Shown piece by piece: positions 23,263 through 30,750 of a stretch of 41,043 nucleotides of DNA. The DNA is from Oscillospiraceae bacterium. Its GTDB lineage: Bacteria; Bacillota; Clostridia; Oscillospirales; Oscillospiraceae. The number at the start of each line of letters is the position of its first letter. Position 1 is the stretch's first letter. The position numbers were made by a program, and so were the translations under genes. The stretch is taken from positions 1-41,043 of the forward strand of contig JAFQQV010000010.1 of the NCBI GenBank assembly GCA_017410425.1, given 5' to 3'. A model generated the notes under the pieces. That model saw only the letters and a list, made by a program, of their open reading frames with translations, ran no database searches and was not told the origin of the DNA.

Positions 23263-23300
23263 AAAAAAATAATCACTCCTTTTGGAGTGATTATTTTTTT
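23263..23300. terminator. Bidirectional terminator overlapping the stop of the kinase-like gene
   Basis: AAAAAATAATCACTCC with GGAGTGATTATTTTTT around TTTT. The TAA of the minus-strand gene (23291-23293) is inside the 3' arm. Confidence 0.92.
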
Positions 23301-23881
23301 ATGGCTTCAAGGCAGCTCTTTATAACTTTTACTGTACCATCAATACCGCATTTGCTGCTGTCTATACAAAGGTCGTAGGATTCACAGTCACCCCAGATCT
23401 GGTCGGTATAGTATCTGTAGTAGCTGGAACGGTCCTTATCAACTTCCTTGATGAGCTTCTTTGCCTGGTCTTCGCTGAGTCCCTTGCGCTCCATGATGCA
23501 TTTAATGCGGAAGGGCATATCAGCCTTTATGAAGACACGCAGCACATCATCCCGGTTTCTCAGCACATAGTCTGCACAGCGACCGACGAAAACTCCGTTG
23601 CCAGCTTCCGCAAGGCTTCTTATAGCTTCAAACTGGGCGGAGGCAATTTTAAGGTTTATACGGAAGCCCTCGCTCATACCAAAATAATGGGGAGAGGGGA
23701 CAACATAATTTGATACCCGCTTTTCATCATAGGACTTGAATATCTCTTTGCTGAAGCTGGAATTTTCTGCGGCGTGGTCTACTATTTCCTTGTCATAGCA
23801 GGGACAGCCAAGTTCCTGGGCCAGGGCCTTTGCAATGTCATGACCATTGCTGCCATGCTGTCTGCCGATTGTGATTATCAT
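23291..23881 (-). CDS. Cytidylate kinase-like protein
   Basis: 196 residues from the ATG at 23881 (GGGAGGTGG upstream). P-loop kinase fold of the 'cytidylate kinase-like' family: ITIGRQHGSNGHDIAKALAQELG (2-24) is the variant phosphate-binding loop, FVGRCADYVLR (about 98-108) and RVFIKADMPFRIKCIMERKGLS follow, and KEVDKDRSSYYRYYTDQIWGD is the lid with a basic/Tyr cluster. The true substrate of this group is not established; it is distinct from Cmk, the housekeeping CMP kinase. Single gene, converging with the adenylating enzyme. Confidence 0.88.
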   Translation of the reverse strand: MIITIGRQHGSNGHDIAKALAQELGCPCYDKEIVDHAAENSSFSKEIFKSYDEKRVSNYVVPSPHYFGMSEGFRINLKIASAQFEAIRSLAEAGNGVFVGRCADYVLRNRDDVLRVFIKADMPFRIKCIMERKGLSEDQAKKLIKEVDKDRSSYYRYYTDQIWGDCESYDLCIDSSKCGIDGTVKVIKSCLEAIKK

Positions 23882-24019
23882 AAGCTCCACCTCCCGGAAA
23901 ACTGTTGTTCTGATAAAAATATAACACTTACCCTTGTCCCTTTCAAGTATTTTCTGCGGCGGGACAAGATGAGTTTGACCTTTGCATAGAATGTAGCTGA
24001 AATGCAAAGGGGGACAGGG

Positions 24020-25330
24020 ATGAAAAAGGGAAGACTAATATACAATACTGCGCTTCTTACCGGATCTTCGCTGCTGATGAGCTGCATAGCTATGGCCTTT
24101 CAGGTCTGGCTTGTGGGGCGCATCGGCTCTGCCGGTATAGGGCTTTATCAGCTGGTGCTGTCAGTTACGAACCTGCTGGCTACTTTTGCAATTTCCGGTA
24201 TACGCTTTGCAGCAACACGGCTGGTTTCGGAAGAACTCGGCCTTGAAAACACCGGAGGCATAAGCGCCGCCATGGCCCGCTGCCTTTGGTATGCAGCATT
24301 TTTCGGCTCAGCAGCCGCGGCGGTTCTTTGGTTTCTGGCGGAGCCTGTGGGCTTTCTCTGGATTGGTGATGCTCGCACTGTGCTGTCCCTGCAGATAACA
24401 GCTCTCGGTATGCCATGTATATCCCTTTGTGCTGCTGTCTCCGGATACTTTACGGCCTGCGGCAGAGTCTGGAAGCCCACGCTTATCCATCTTATCGAGC
24501 AGCTGGCAGGTATTGGCCTTGTAGCTTTGTGTCTTGATTTTGCCCCGGTGGGGGATATAGAAAAAAGCTGTGCCGCCGTCACCCTGGGGCGACTGGCGGC
24601 AGATGTTTTGAGCCTTGTTCTTATGCTGCTGGCATATTACAGCGACCGCCGACTGCACTATAAAGACAGGGCGGAGGGCTTCAGGCTAACGGGGCGCATG
24701 CTTAAAATTGCTCTGCCGCTGGCAGTTTCCGCCTACGCAAGAAGCACACTTTCAACCCTGCAGCATCTGCTGGTGCCCCGGGGTCTCAAAGCCGCGGGAT
24801 ATTCATCCAACGGGGCCCTTGCAGGCTACGGTGTGATACAGGGCATGGTGCTGCCCATAATCTTTTTCCCCTCCTGCATTATGTCCGCGCTGGCCGAGCT
24901 TATTGTGCCGGAGCTTACCGAAGCTCAGGTGCAGCGGGATGGACCGGGGATAAAGAAAGCGGTCGGGGAGCTTCTGAAGCTGAGCTTGATATTCTCCGCT
25001 ATGGTGTCAGCATTCATGTTTTTCTTTGCGGACCACCTGGGCCTTGCGGTATACAAAAGTACTGAGGCCGGTTATTATATCCGTATTCTCGCGCCTCTTG
25101 TACCAATCATGTACACAGACATGACGGTGGATGGCTGCCTCAAGGGCCTGGGACAGCAGGTCTGGAGCATGGGGATAAACATTGCCGATGCCCTCATTGG
25201 CCTTGCCATGGTCTGGTGGCTGCTGCCCAGATATGCCCTTGCGGCCTACATAGCCGTGATCTATCTCACTGAGCTTTTCAACTTTGTGCTCAGCATGCTG
25301 CGGCTAAGAAAAATTACAGTTCCTTTGTAA
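24020..25330 (+). CDS. MVF/SpoVB-like lipid-linked oligosaccharide flippase
   Basis: 436 residues with about 12-14 hydrophobic segments in the MATE/MVF arrangement. Opening LTGSSLLMSCIAMAFQVWLVGRIGSAGIGLYQLVLSV, middle LPLAVSAYARSTLSTLQHLLVPRGL and late ILAPLVPIMYTDMTVDGCLKGLGQQ fit the SpoVB branch, which is thought to flip peptidoglycan precursors or other lipid-linked sugars; SpoVB itself is needed for spore cortex. GGGGGACAGGG precedes the ATG at 24020. The stop overlaps the end of the opposing ribU-like gene by 17 bases. Specific role in sporulation is inferred from family and organism only. Confidence 0.85.
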   Translation: MKKGRLIYNTALLTGSSLLMSCIAMAFQVWLVGRIGSAGIGLYQLVLSVTNLLATFAISGIRFAATRLVSEELGLENTGGISAAMARCLWYAAFFGSAAAAVLWFLAEPVGFLWIGDARTVLSLQITALGMPCISLCAAVSGYFTACGRVWKPTLIHLIEQLAGIGLVALCLDFAPVGDIEKSCAAVTLGRLAADVLSLVLMLLAYYSDRRLHYKDRAEGFRLTGRMLKIALPLAVSAYARSTLSTLQHLLVPRGLKAAGYSSNGALAGYGVIQGMVLPIIFFPSCIMSALAELIVPELTEAQVQRDGPGIKKAVGELLKLSLIFSAMVSAFMFFFADHLGLAVYKSTEAGYYIRILAPLVPIMYTDMTVDGCLKGLGQQVWSMGINIADALIGLAMVWWLLPRYALAAYIAVIYLTELFNFVLSMLRLRKITVPL

Positions 25331-26042
25331 TTTTCTTCTGCAGTTTTCTTGCGTCGTTCTTATGCAGAATGGGTGAAATGCGCTTATAGAGCAGGAATGT
25401 CACGAAGGACACCAGTGTACCCTTGAGCAGATTGAAGGGAACAACCGCAAAGAGCACCAGGGTGCTGACGGAGTTGATGGCGCCGTTGACAGCGCTGCCC
25501 ATGGCAACGATTGCATCAATAGGCAGACCGAAGAGCTGGGAGAACTTGGGGATCATGTATACAGCGTTGAGGAAGCTGCCAAAGCAGGTAAGGATAATGG
25601 TGCCTATAGCCATGCCCAGCAGCGCGGACTTCTTGCCGGGCTTTGCATGGTAGATAACACTGGCGGGCAGAACAAAGGAGCAGCCCACAACAAAGTTTGC
25701 AAAGTCACCGACGAAGGCGGTGGTGGTACCCTTGAGCACCAGCTTTACCAGAACCTTCAGTGCCTCAGCGGCAACACCGGCCACAGGACCAAGGTAGAAG
25801 GTGCAGATAAGCACGGGCAGCTCGCTCAGGTCCAGCTTATAGAAGCCGGGGGCGAAGAAAAGGGGAATTTCAATAAGCATAAGGACACCTGCCATGCAGG
25901 CAAACATTGCAGTGTAGCTTATGTAATGGGTGCTGGAGAAGGGCTTGCTGTCTTTGCAGACAAATTTTTCAAACAGCCATGCCAGAATCACAAGACCTGC
26001 GATTGATGCGATGCAGACCAGCACAAAACCTAAATTTTCCAT
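25314..26042 (-). CDS. ribU: ECF transporter S component for riboflavin (RibU-like)
   Basis: 242 residues with about six membrane helices. Substrate-binding subunit of an energy-coupling-factor transporter. Typical RibU points: FACMAGVLMLIEIPLFFAPGFYKLDLSELPVLICTFYLGPVAGVAAEALKVL, then GTTTAFVGDFANFVVGCSFVLPASVIYH. The gene is preceded by an FMN riboswitch and an attenuating terminator, which confirms a flavin-related substrate. The energising subunits EcfA/A'/T are not in the window and are normally shared. GGAGG precedes the ATG. Overlaps the opposing flippase gene by 17 bases at its 3' end. Confidence 0.93.
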   Translation of the reverse strand: MENLGFVLVCIASIAGLVILAWLFEKFVCKDSKPFSSTHYISYTAMFACMAGVLMLIEIPLFFAPGFYKLDLSELPVLICTFYLGPVAGVAAEALKVLVKLVLKGTTTAFVGDFANFVVGCSFVLPASVIYHAKPGKKSALLGMAIGTIILTCFGSFLNAVYMIPKFSQLFGLPIDAIVAMGSAVNGAINSVSTLVLFAVVPFNLLKGTLVSFVTFLLYKRISPILHKNDARKLQKKITKEL

Positions 26043-26059
26043 AGTAACCTCCGAGAAAT

Positions 26060-26097
26060 AAAAAAATAAAAAATGCCTGAAGACAGTTCTTCAGGCA
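26060..26097 (-). terminator. Attenuator terminator of the FMN riboswitch
   Basis: Minus strand TGCCTGAAGA (26097-26088) with TCTTCAGGCA (26083-26074), then TTTTTTATTTTTTT, 20 bases before the ribU start. Its 5' arm can pair instead with the 5' strand of riboswitch stem P1. Confidence 0.9.
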
Positions 26098-26182
26098 TAA
26101 AAATACAAAAGGATATAAAGATATAAGGCCGACAATATAAGCATGGGCATAAACACGCCATGGCATACAAATATCGACATTG

Positions 26183-26289
26183 ATCTTCTTCCATCCTGAC
26201 TATACTGTCGGTACCGGAATTGCACCGGTTCATGCCTTGCGGCTAGCGGACTTTACCGCCGATCGGGAATTTCACCCTGCCCTGAAGAT
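26183..26289 (-). promoter_or_regulatory. FMN riboswitch (RFN element)
   Basis: Minus strand carries the conserved RFN blocks in order: ATCTTCAGGGCAGGGTGAAA, TTCCCGATCGGCGG, TAAAGTCCGCTAGCCGCAAG, GAACCGGTGCAATTCCGGTA and CCGACAGTATAGTCAGGATG, ending GGAAGAAGAT. P1 is formed by 26289-26284 with 26188-26183. Binding of FMN closes P1 and lets the downstream terminator form, shutting off ribU. Confidence 0.97.
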
Positions 26290-26295
26290 GTTTTC

Positions 26296-26324
26296 ACTAT
26301 AGCACAGTAAATTGATTTTGACAA
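26296..26324 (-). promoter_or_regulatory. Promoter of the FMN riboswitch-ribU transcript
   Basis: Minus strand TTGTCA (26324-26319), 17 bases, TATAGT (26301-26296), seven bases before the riboswitch. Its -35 overlaps that of the divergent promoter. Confidence 0.75.
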
Positions 26325-26346
26325 TAGGCAATTTTGCATGTAATAT
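26318..26346 (+). promoter_or_regulatory. Promoter of the SLOG-domain gene
   Basis: TTGACA (26318-26323), 17 bases, TAATAT (26341-26346). Confidence 0.7.
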
Positions 26347-26376
26347 AAAATAAATAATTGGCAAAGGGGGATGCCT

Positions 26377-26880
26377 GTGTATCAAAAGGAAAACACCTGC
26401 TGCTTCACCGGGCATCGGCCTATGAAGCTGCCCTGGGGCGCAAATGAGAGCGATCCGCGCTGTCTTGAGCTTAAGGCGGAGATTGCCGCCCGGCTGGAGG
26501 GGGCATACCAGCAGGGTTACCGTAAGTTTATCTGCGGCATGGCTATCGGCTGCGACATGTATTTTGCAGAAGCGGTGCTGGAGTTGAGAGCGCGTTATGG
26601 AGATGTCTGCCTTGAAGCTGCCATACCCTGCGGAGCTCAGCCGGAACGCTGGCATAAAAAAGAGCGGGAGCGCTATAATGAGCTTATTGACCGTGCCGAC
26701 GAGGTGAATGTATTGCAGGTGGCCTATACTCCGGACTGTATGATGAAGCGGAATAAATACATGGTGGATAATTCCTCCATGCTTATTGCCTGTTTTGACG
26801 GCAGACCCGGCGGCACCATGAGCACTATTTTATACGCCCAGCGCAGCGGCCTTTCGGTTCTTATATGCGATATAGAATAA
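26377..26880 (+). CDS. YpsA/DUF1273-like SLOG-family protein
   Basis: 167 residues. CCFTGHRPMKLPWG (about 8-21), FICGMAIGCDMYFAEAVLELR (about 50-70), AAIPCGAQPERW and MVDNSSMLIACFDGRPGGTMSTILYAQRSGL match the DUF1273/YpsA group of the SLOG superfamily, Rossmann-like proteins thought to bind nucleotides or nucleotide-derived ligands. GTG at 26377 is preferred because AAGGGGG lies six bases upstream; the ATG at 26371 touches that site. It is transcribed divergently from the FMN riboswitch, from a promoter that shares its -35 bases. Function unproven. Confidence 0.85.
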   Translation: MYQKENTCCFTGHRPMKLPWGANESDPRCLELKAEIAARLEGAYQQGYRKFICGMAIGCDMYFAEAVLELRARYGDVCLEAAIPCGAQPERWHKKERERYNELIDRADEVNVLQVAYTPDCMMKRNKYMVDNSSMLIACFDGRPGGTMSTILYAQRSGLSVLICDIE

Positions 26881-26914
26881 GCGTCCCAATGTGATTGGGA
26901 CGCTTATTTTTATC
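26877..26914. terminator. Bidirectional terminator between the SLOG and HAD genes
   Basis: AATAAGCGTCCCAAT with ATTGGGACGCTTATT around GTG. It overlaps the stop codons of both converging genes. Confidence 0.9.
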
Positions 26915-27554
26915 CTTCTGTTATAAGCTTTTCAAGAGCGGGAATATCATCCACAATGTACTTTGCGCCGGCTTCTTCCAGCTCGCCCTCGGCGGCATAG
27001 CCGTAGCGCACGCCTATACAGTCAATGCCGCAGGCCCTGGCACCCAGTACATCATACTTGGTATCGCCCACAAGCACGGAGGCCTCAGGGTCAGCCCCCA
27101 GTGTTTCCATTGCGCGGCGCAGCACGCTCTCCTTGGTGTCGTTGTTGCCAAGACCGCCGCTGCCGCAGATAACGTCAAAAAGCTCTGTCATATTCTCGCC
27201 CTGCAGCAGCTTTTCAGCCAGATGCTGGGGCTTGGAGGTGGCAATACCCAGAACAAAGCCGGCATCTCTGAGATTTTGCAGCATTTCCTTTATGCCGGGG
27301 AAAATACAGCACTCATGCAGGCCAATAGGCTGGTAGCGCTCCTTGAAATAGATTGTTGCCTGCTCCGCCTGCTCTTTTGTAAAGTCATAGACCTCCATGA
27401 ATTTATCCACAAGGGGAGGACCGGCAAACTGGCGCAGAAAGTCAAGCTCGGCATCAATGCCGAATTTATTAAGTGCATAGCGGGCAGACTTGGTAATGCC
27501 CTCTACGGTGTCAAAGACAGTGCCGTCAAAATCGAAGAGAATATATTTATACAA
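26910..27554 (-). CDS. HAD-family phosphatase (phosphoglycolate phosphatase-like)
   Basis: 214 residues. HAD motif I is at 5-13 (LFDFDGTVFD, nucleophile and acid Asp), motif II in GIATSKPQHLAEKLL (about 97-111), the motif III Lys near DTKESVLRRA (about 139-148) and motif IV in VLVGDTKYDVLGARACGIDCIGVRYGYAAEGEL (about 160-192). A helical cap follows motif I, as in the Gph/PpaX subgroup, which hydrolyses small phosphate esters. TTG at 27554 is preferred as start: GAGGTG lies six bases upstream and the motif I spacing is then normal; an upstream in-frame GTG is part of that site. Single gene. Confidence 0.88.
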   Translation of the reverse strand: MYKYILFDFDGTVFDTVEGITKSARYALNKFGIDAELDFLRQFAGPPLVDKFMEVYDFTKEQAEQATIYFKERYQPIGLHECCIFPGIKEMLQNLRDAGFVLGIATSKPQHLAEKLLQGENMTELFDVICGSGGLGNNDTKESVLRRAMETLGADPEASVLVGDTKYDVLGARACGIDCIGVRYGYAAEGELEEAGAKYIVDDIPALEKLITEG

Positions 27555-27657
27555 GAAACTCACCTCGTGGAAATTATAATGCAAGAGCTCATAGGCTGTC
27601 AATGCGGGCAAAACTGCATATACTGTTTATATAAAACGAGGAGGAGCGAAACCATAA

Positions 27658-28686
27658 ATGGAAACTGCATTCTTTCTGGCCTCCAACTCCGGCGGCGGAT
27701 TTTATTCAATGTATGATGAGTTTCCCGGCGAGGGCGTTTATCTGCACATAATCAAGGGAGGACCCGGCACGGGAAAGTCCGGATTCATGCGCAGCATTGC
27801 AGAAGAAGCCGGCAAAAGGGGATTGGACATGGAGCTTATCTATTGCTCAGGCGACCCGGATTCCTTGGACGGCTTATATGTCCCGGCGCTTAAACAAGCT
27901 TGGATGGACGGCACGGCACCCCATGTGCGTGAGCCGGGGATATTTGGGGGGGATTCTGATTATGTAAACTTAGGCCGCTTTTGCAGGCTGCCGCTGGATG
28001 CTAAAGCTGCAGCGGCTGCGGCAGATGTGAACCGGCGCTATAAGACCCTGTATGCTTCGGCCCACAGCTATCTTGCCGCAGAGGCTGCTGTGGCAAATTC
28101 TTTTGAGACAGAGCCGCTGGACGGCGAGGAGCTGGAGCAGGTGGAGAATATAATTTCAGACATTCTGCAGGGCGGCCTGCGCCGACAGAAAAAGGGCCAG
28201 GGCAGATGCCGCAGACGTTTTATAAGTGCCATCAGCTGCCAGGGAAAAATAAGACTTGATGATACTGTCAATAAATTATGTAAACAATATTATTGTTTTG
28301 AGAATCATCTCCATGCCCATCAGCTTCTAAGCCTTGCGGCAAAGCAGGCGAGAGAAATAGGACTTGATACCATACTTTGCCCGGAGCCTCTGCGTCCACA
28401 GCGGCTGGAGGCGGTAATGCTGCCGGAGCCGGGGATATGCTTCCGTGCGGCAGAGCCAGGCTGTGACAGCCCGTGCCTGAGCATACACTTTGGCAAAGAA
28501 CCAAAAAGCTCAGTCAACAAAGTGCAGGAAAGTTCCATCAAGGACCAGCTGCGTCGGCAGGCAACTTTACTTCTGGCTTCTGCAAAAGCTCTGCATGATG
28601 AGCTCGAGCTCATTTACAGGCCATACATGGATTTTGATGAGCTGACAAAGTTCAGAGATGAATATATAGAAAACTTGTTCAAATAA
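27658..28686 (+). CDS. P-loop ATPase resembling the PRK06851 family
   Basis: 342 residues. Walker A GGPGTGKS at 34-41, preceded by HIIK. The segment MELIYCSGDPDSLDGLYVPALKQAWMDGTAPH (about 58-89) is typical of the PRK06851-like ATPases found in spore-forming Firmicutes. The second half lacks a second clear P-loop, although AKQAREIGLDTILCPEPLRPQRLEAVMLPE resembles a degenerate repeat of the first half. A short AT-rich patch (28262-28300) interrupts the GC-richer gene but stays in frame. GAGGAGGAGC precedes the ATG, at a longer distance than usual. Function not established. Confidence 0.75.
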   Translation: METAFFLASNSGGGFYSMYDEFPGEGVYLHIIKGGPGTGKSGFMRSIAEEAGKRGLDMELIYCSGDPDSLDGLYVPALKQAWMDGTAPHVREPGIFGGDSDYVNLGRFCRLPLDAKAAAAAADVNRRYKTLYASAHSYLAAEAAVANSFETEPLDGEELEQVENIISDILQGGLRRQKKGQGRCRRRFISAISCQGKIRLDDTVNKLCKQYYCFENHLHAHQLLSLAAKQAREIGLDTILCPEPLRPQRLEAVMLPEPGICFRAAEPGCDSPCLSIHFGKEPKSSVNKVQESSIKDQLRRQATLLLASAKALHDELELIYRPYMDFDELTKFRDEYIENLFK

Positions 28687-28700
28687 AATTATGTAAACAC

Positions 28701-28738
28701 AAAAGCCTTTTCACTTTTGGTGAAAAGGCTTTTTCGTC
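28701..28738. terminator. Terminator between the ATPase and J-domain genes
   Basis: AAAAGCCTTTTCAC with GTGAAAAGGCTTTTT around TTTTG; converging genes on both sides. Confidence 0.9.
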
Positions 28739-28746
28739 TTTCTTTT

Positions 28747-29409
28747 TCAGCAGCAGATAATGGGGTAACAGCAGGGATAGCCCTGACAGCAGGACATGGC
28801 TGCACAGGCCAGCCAAAGGGGATTGAGGTTCATCTGGTTCATGTAGCTGCTGGTATAAGTGTCGTAGAAATCACGGCCGGACTGAATCATCTCCAGCAGG
28901 CGCTGATACTCGGGATTGTCAGGCTCCATCTCCACAGCGCGCTTGGCGTGGTCCAGCGCCTGCACCTTGTTGCCAAGATACATGTTTGCACCGGCGGAGA
29001 GATAGTACCATTTAGCCTCGCGCTCTGGCGTGGGTACGCTGGAGAGGGCGATGAGGGCTTCTTTGTACATACCGTTTCGGATATAGTTCTTTGCTGCGGT
29101 GTACTCACTGCGCTCCTGCGCCCGCTGCTGATTGCCGTAATTATAGCTGCCCCAATTGTATCCGCCCCAGTTATACTGCTGGTACTGACCGCCCTGACCG
29201 TAAGCCTGCTGACCGTAGGGACCGGAAACATTGCCGCTTTTAATCTGATCGTAGGCGGCGTTGATCTCGTTCATCTTCTTTGCAGCTTCGGGATTATTGG
29301 GATTGAGGTCGGGGTGGTATTTCTTGGTAAGTTCCCTGTATTTCTTTTTTATCTCTTCATCGCTGGCATCGGGGGAGACGCCCAGCACCTTGTATGGATC
29401 CTGATACAT
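28747..29409 (-). CDS. J-domain protein with TPR-like region and Cys-rich tail
   Basis: 220 residues. The J-domain (2-60: DPYKVLGVSPDASDEEIKKKYRELTKKYHPDLNP...) has the HPD tripeptide needed to stimulate DnaK ATPase. A Gly/Tyr/Gln-rich linker (about 62-95) leads to TPR-like helices (about 100-165: KNYIRNGMYKEALIALSSVP and GNKVQALDHAKRAVEMEPDN). The end is unusual: CAAMSCCQGYPCCYPIICC, with seven cysteines in the last 20 residues, possibly a metal or membrane contact. The start codon follows directly on the stop of the DUF5685 gene (TAA-ATG), so the genes are coupled. Confidence 0.88.
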   Translation of the reverse strand: MYQDPYKVLGVSPDASDEEIKKKYRELTKKYHPDLNPNNPEAAKKMNEINAAYDQIKSGNVSGPYGQQAYGQGGQYQQYNWGGYNWGSYNYGNQQRAQERSEYTAAKNYIRNGMYKEALIALSSVPTPEREAKWYYLSAGANMYLGNKVQALDHAKRAVEMEPDNPEYQRLLEMIQSGRDFYDTYTSSYMNQMNLNPLWLACAAMSCCQGYPCCYPIICC

Positions 29410-30234
29410 TTAAGAATCCTTTCTGCTGAATTTTTTGTTGAACTGGAGCCAGAGCCCGACGCAGAGAATATTCTGCATCAGCGCAGTGTCCTCCACAAGG
29501 GGGAGCTTATCGTAGTAGTATATACATTCGCCCAGCTGCATTTTCAGAATATCCTGAAAACGCGTGCTGTTATCCTCAAGCCCGTAGTATGAGCTGAAAG
29601 GATTATAGCTGCCGGAGGCATGATCATCGTCCAGATCCATTGCCGCGTCGATTAGATATATGAAGCGGCCCAACGCCCTAGCCATTGCGCGCAGTGTAGT
29701 TTCCCAGCGATCCTGACGGTATACAAAAATCTCCTCCATAAGCCGACCAAAACAGTCTGCCGCTGCATCAGGGGCATCCAGACCAGCGGCTTCAATCTTA
29801 GCCAGATCATCCATGGCCCGGCTTATAGCCTCACACTGGCGGGGCCAGGCGGCACAGGCCTTTTTGTATGCAGCCTCAAGAAGCTTTGCTTCCATAAGGG
29901 CGGAGATTTTCTTGTCGTCCTTCCAGTTATCAAGGCACTTGAGATAAGCCAGCGCCACATTCATGCCGGCAGCATAATCACTTATCTCACTGCGGGAGAA
30001 GCTTCGCGCTTCGATGGGGTGGCGAAGACAGCGCTGTTTGCTGTTTTCTTCATCCGGCTCATACAGTGAGCTTAAAAGCAGGACAAGAAAGGTGATGTCA
30101 TAATTTAAGCTAAGCCTTGCGGCCTCGCCGTACTCATGCTGCAGACTTCTGCACAGACCGCAGTAGCACTCACGGTAGCGCTCTTTCTGTTCTTCATCCA
30201 GAATCTCGGATGCAGCTACAAGATAACCAAACAT
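29410..30234 (-). CDS. DUF5685-family protein
   Basis: 274 residues, mainly helical. The opening MFGYLVAASEILDEEQKERYRECYCGLCRSLQHEYG, with a C-x-C-G-x-C cluster (about 24-28), fits DUF5685. Further points are LSLNYDITFLVLLLSSLYEPD and FGRFIYLIDAAMDLDDDHASGSYNPF (about 190-215) with a D-x-x-x-D-x-D-D pattern that could bind metal, recalling isoprenoid-synthase-like helices. No function known to me. Middle gene of the zinc-ribbon/DUF5685/J-domain operon; the start is one base after the upstream stop. Confidence 0.8.
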   Translation of the reverse strand: MFGYLVAASEILDEEQKERYRECYCGLCRSLQHEYGEAARLSLNYDITFLVLLLSSLYEPDEENSKQRCLRHPIEARSFSRSEISDYAAGMNVALAYLKCLDNWKDDKKISALMEAKLLEAAYKKACAAWPRQCEAISRAMDDLAKIEAAGLDAPDAAADCFGRLMEEIFVYRQDRWETTLRAMARALGRFIYLIDAAMDLDDDHASGSYNPFSSYYGLEDNSTRFQDILKMQLGECIYYYDKLPLVEDTALMQNILCVGLWLQFNKKFSRKDS

Positions 30235-30235
30235 C

Positions 30236-30640
30236 TCAGGACTTGCCGGTGAAGGAGTTGCCGCACTTGCGGCAGACTATTTTGATCTTGCCGTGTCCTC
30301 TGGGGACGCGGAGAGTGGTCTTGCAGGAAGGACAGGTGAAAAATTTATAGTCTTTGCGCTGTATCCACTGCTCCTTGCGCAGTTTCACAGCAGCGGAAAG
30401 CTTATAGCGGGCACGGATAAACTTGCCGTTTTCTTCGCGACGCTTGTATACATTGCGGGAGAGCATACGGAAATAGGCATAGCCCAGCAGGGCGAGCACA
30501 ATGACATAGCTTATGCGGCCAAAGCTGCTCTTGAAAATGGCAGCAATGACAAGCAAGGCCAGCGCCAGACCCAGCAGGAAAAGATTCAATTGATCGTTAC
30601 CGTTTCTTCCGACCATGAAACGTGCCAGTTTTTCCTTCAT
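30236..30640 (-). CDS. Two-helix membrane protein with C-terminal zinc ribbon
   Basis: 134 residues. Two membrane helices (about 18-36 and 41-58), a basic cytoplasmic stretch (KRREENGKFIRARYKLSAAVKLRKEQW) and a zinc ribbon with two cysteine pairs, CPSC (about 104) and CRKCG (about 123-127). First gene of the operon with DUF5685 and the J-domain protein; GGGTG precedes the ATG. It may recruit its operon partners to the membrane, but this is inference. Confidence 0.75.
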   Translation of the reverse strand: MKEKLARFMVGRNGNDQLNLFLLGLALALLVIAAIFKSSFGRISYVIVLALLGYAYFRMLSRNVYKRREENGKFIRARYKLSAAVKLRKEQWIQRKDYKFFTCPSCKTTLRVPRGHGKIKIVCRKCGNSFTGKS

Positions 30641-30750
30641 TATTTCACCCTATCTCAAATTAAATGAAACTTAATTAGTTTAAAATTTTATCATATGTCG
30701 GAGACAAGAATTTAAAATTTTGTGAACTTCTTTGCTATTCGATGTAAATC

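Noticed and set aside
28262..28295. AATTATGTAAAC-like AT patch shared with 28688 and, with one change, inside truA at 34253
   Set aside because: Short, AT-rich and in frame in both genes; similarity to the intergenic AT repeats is too weak to call.
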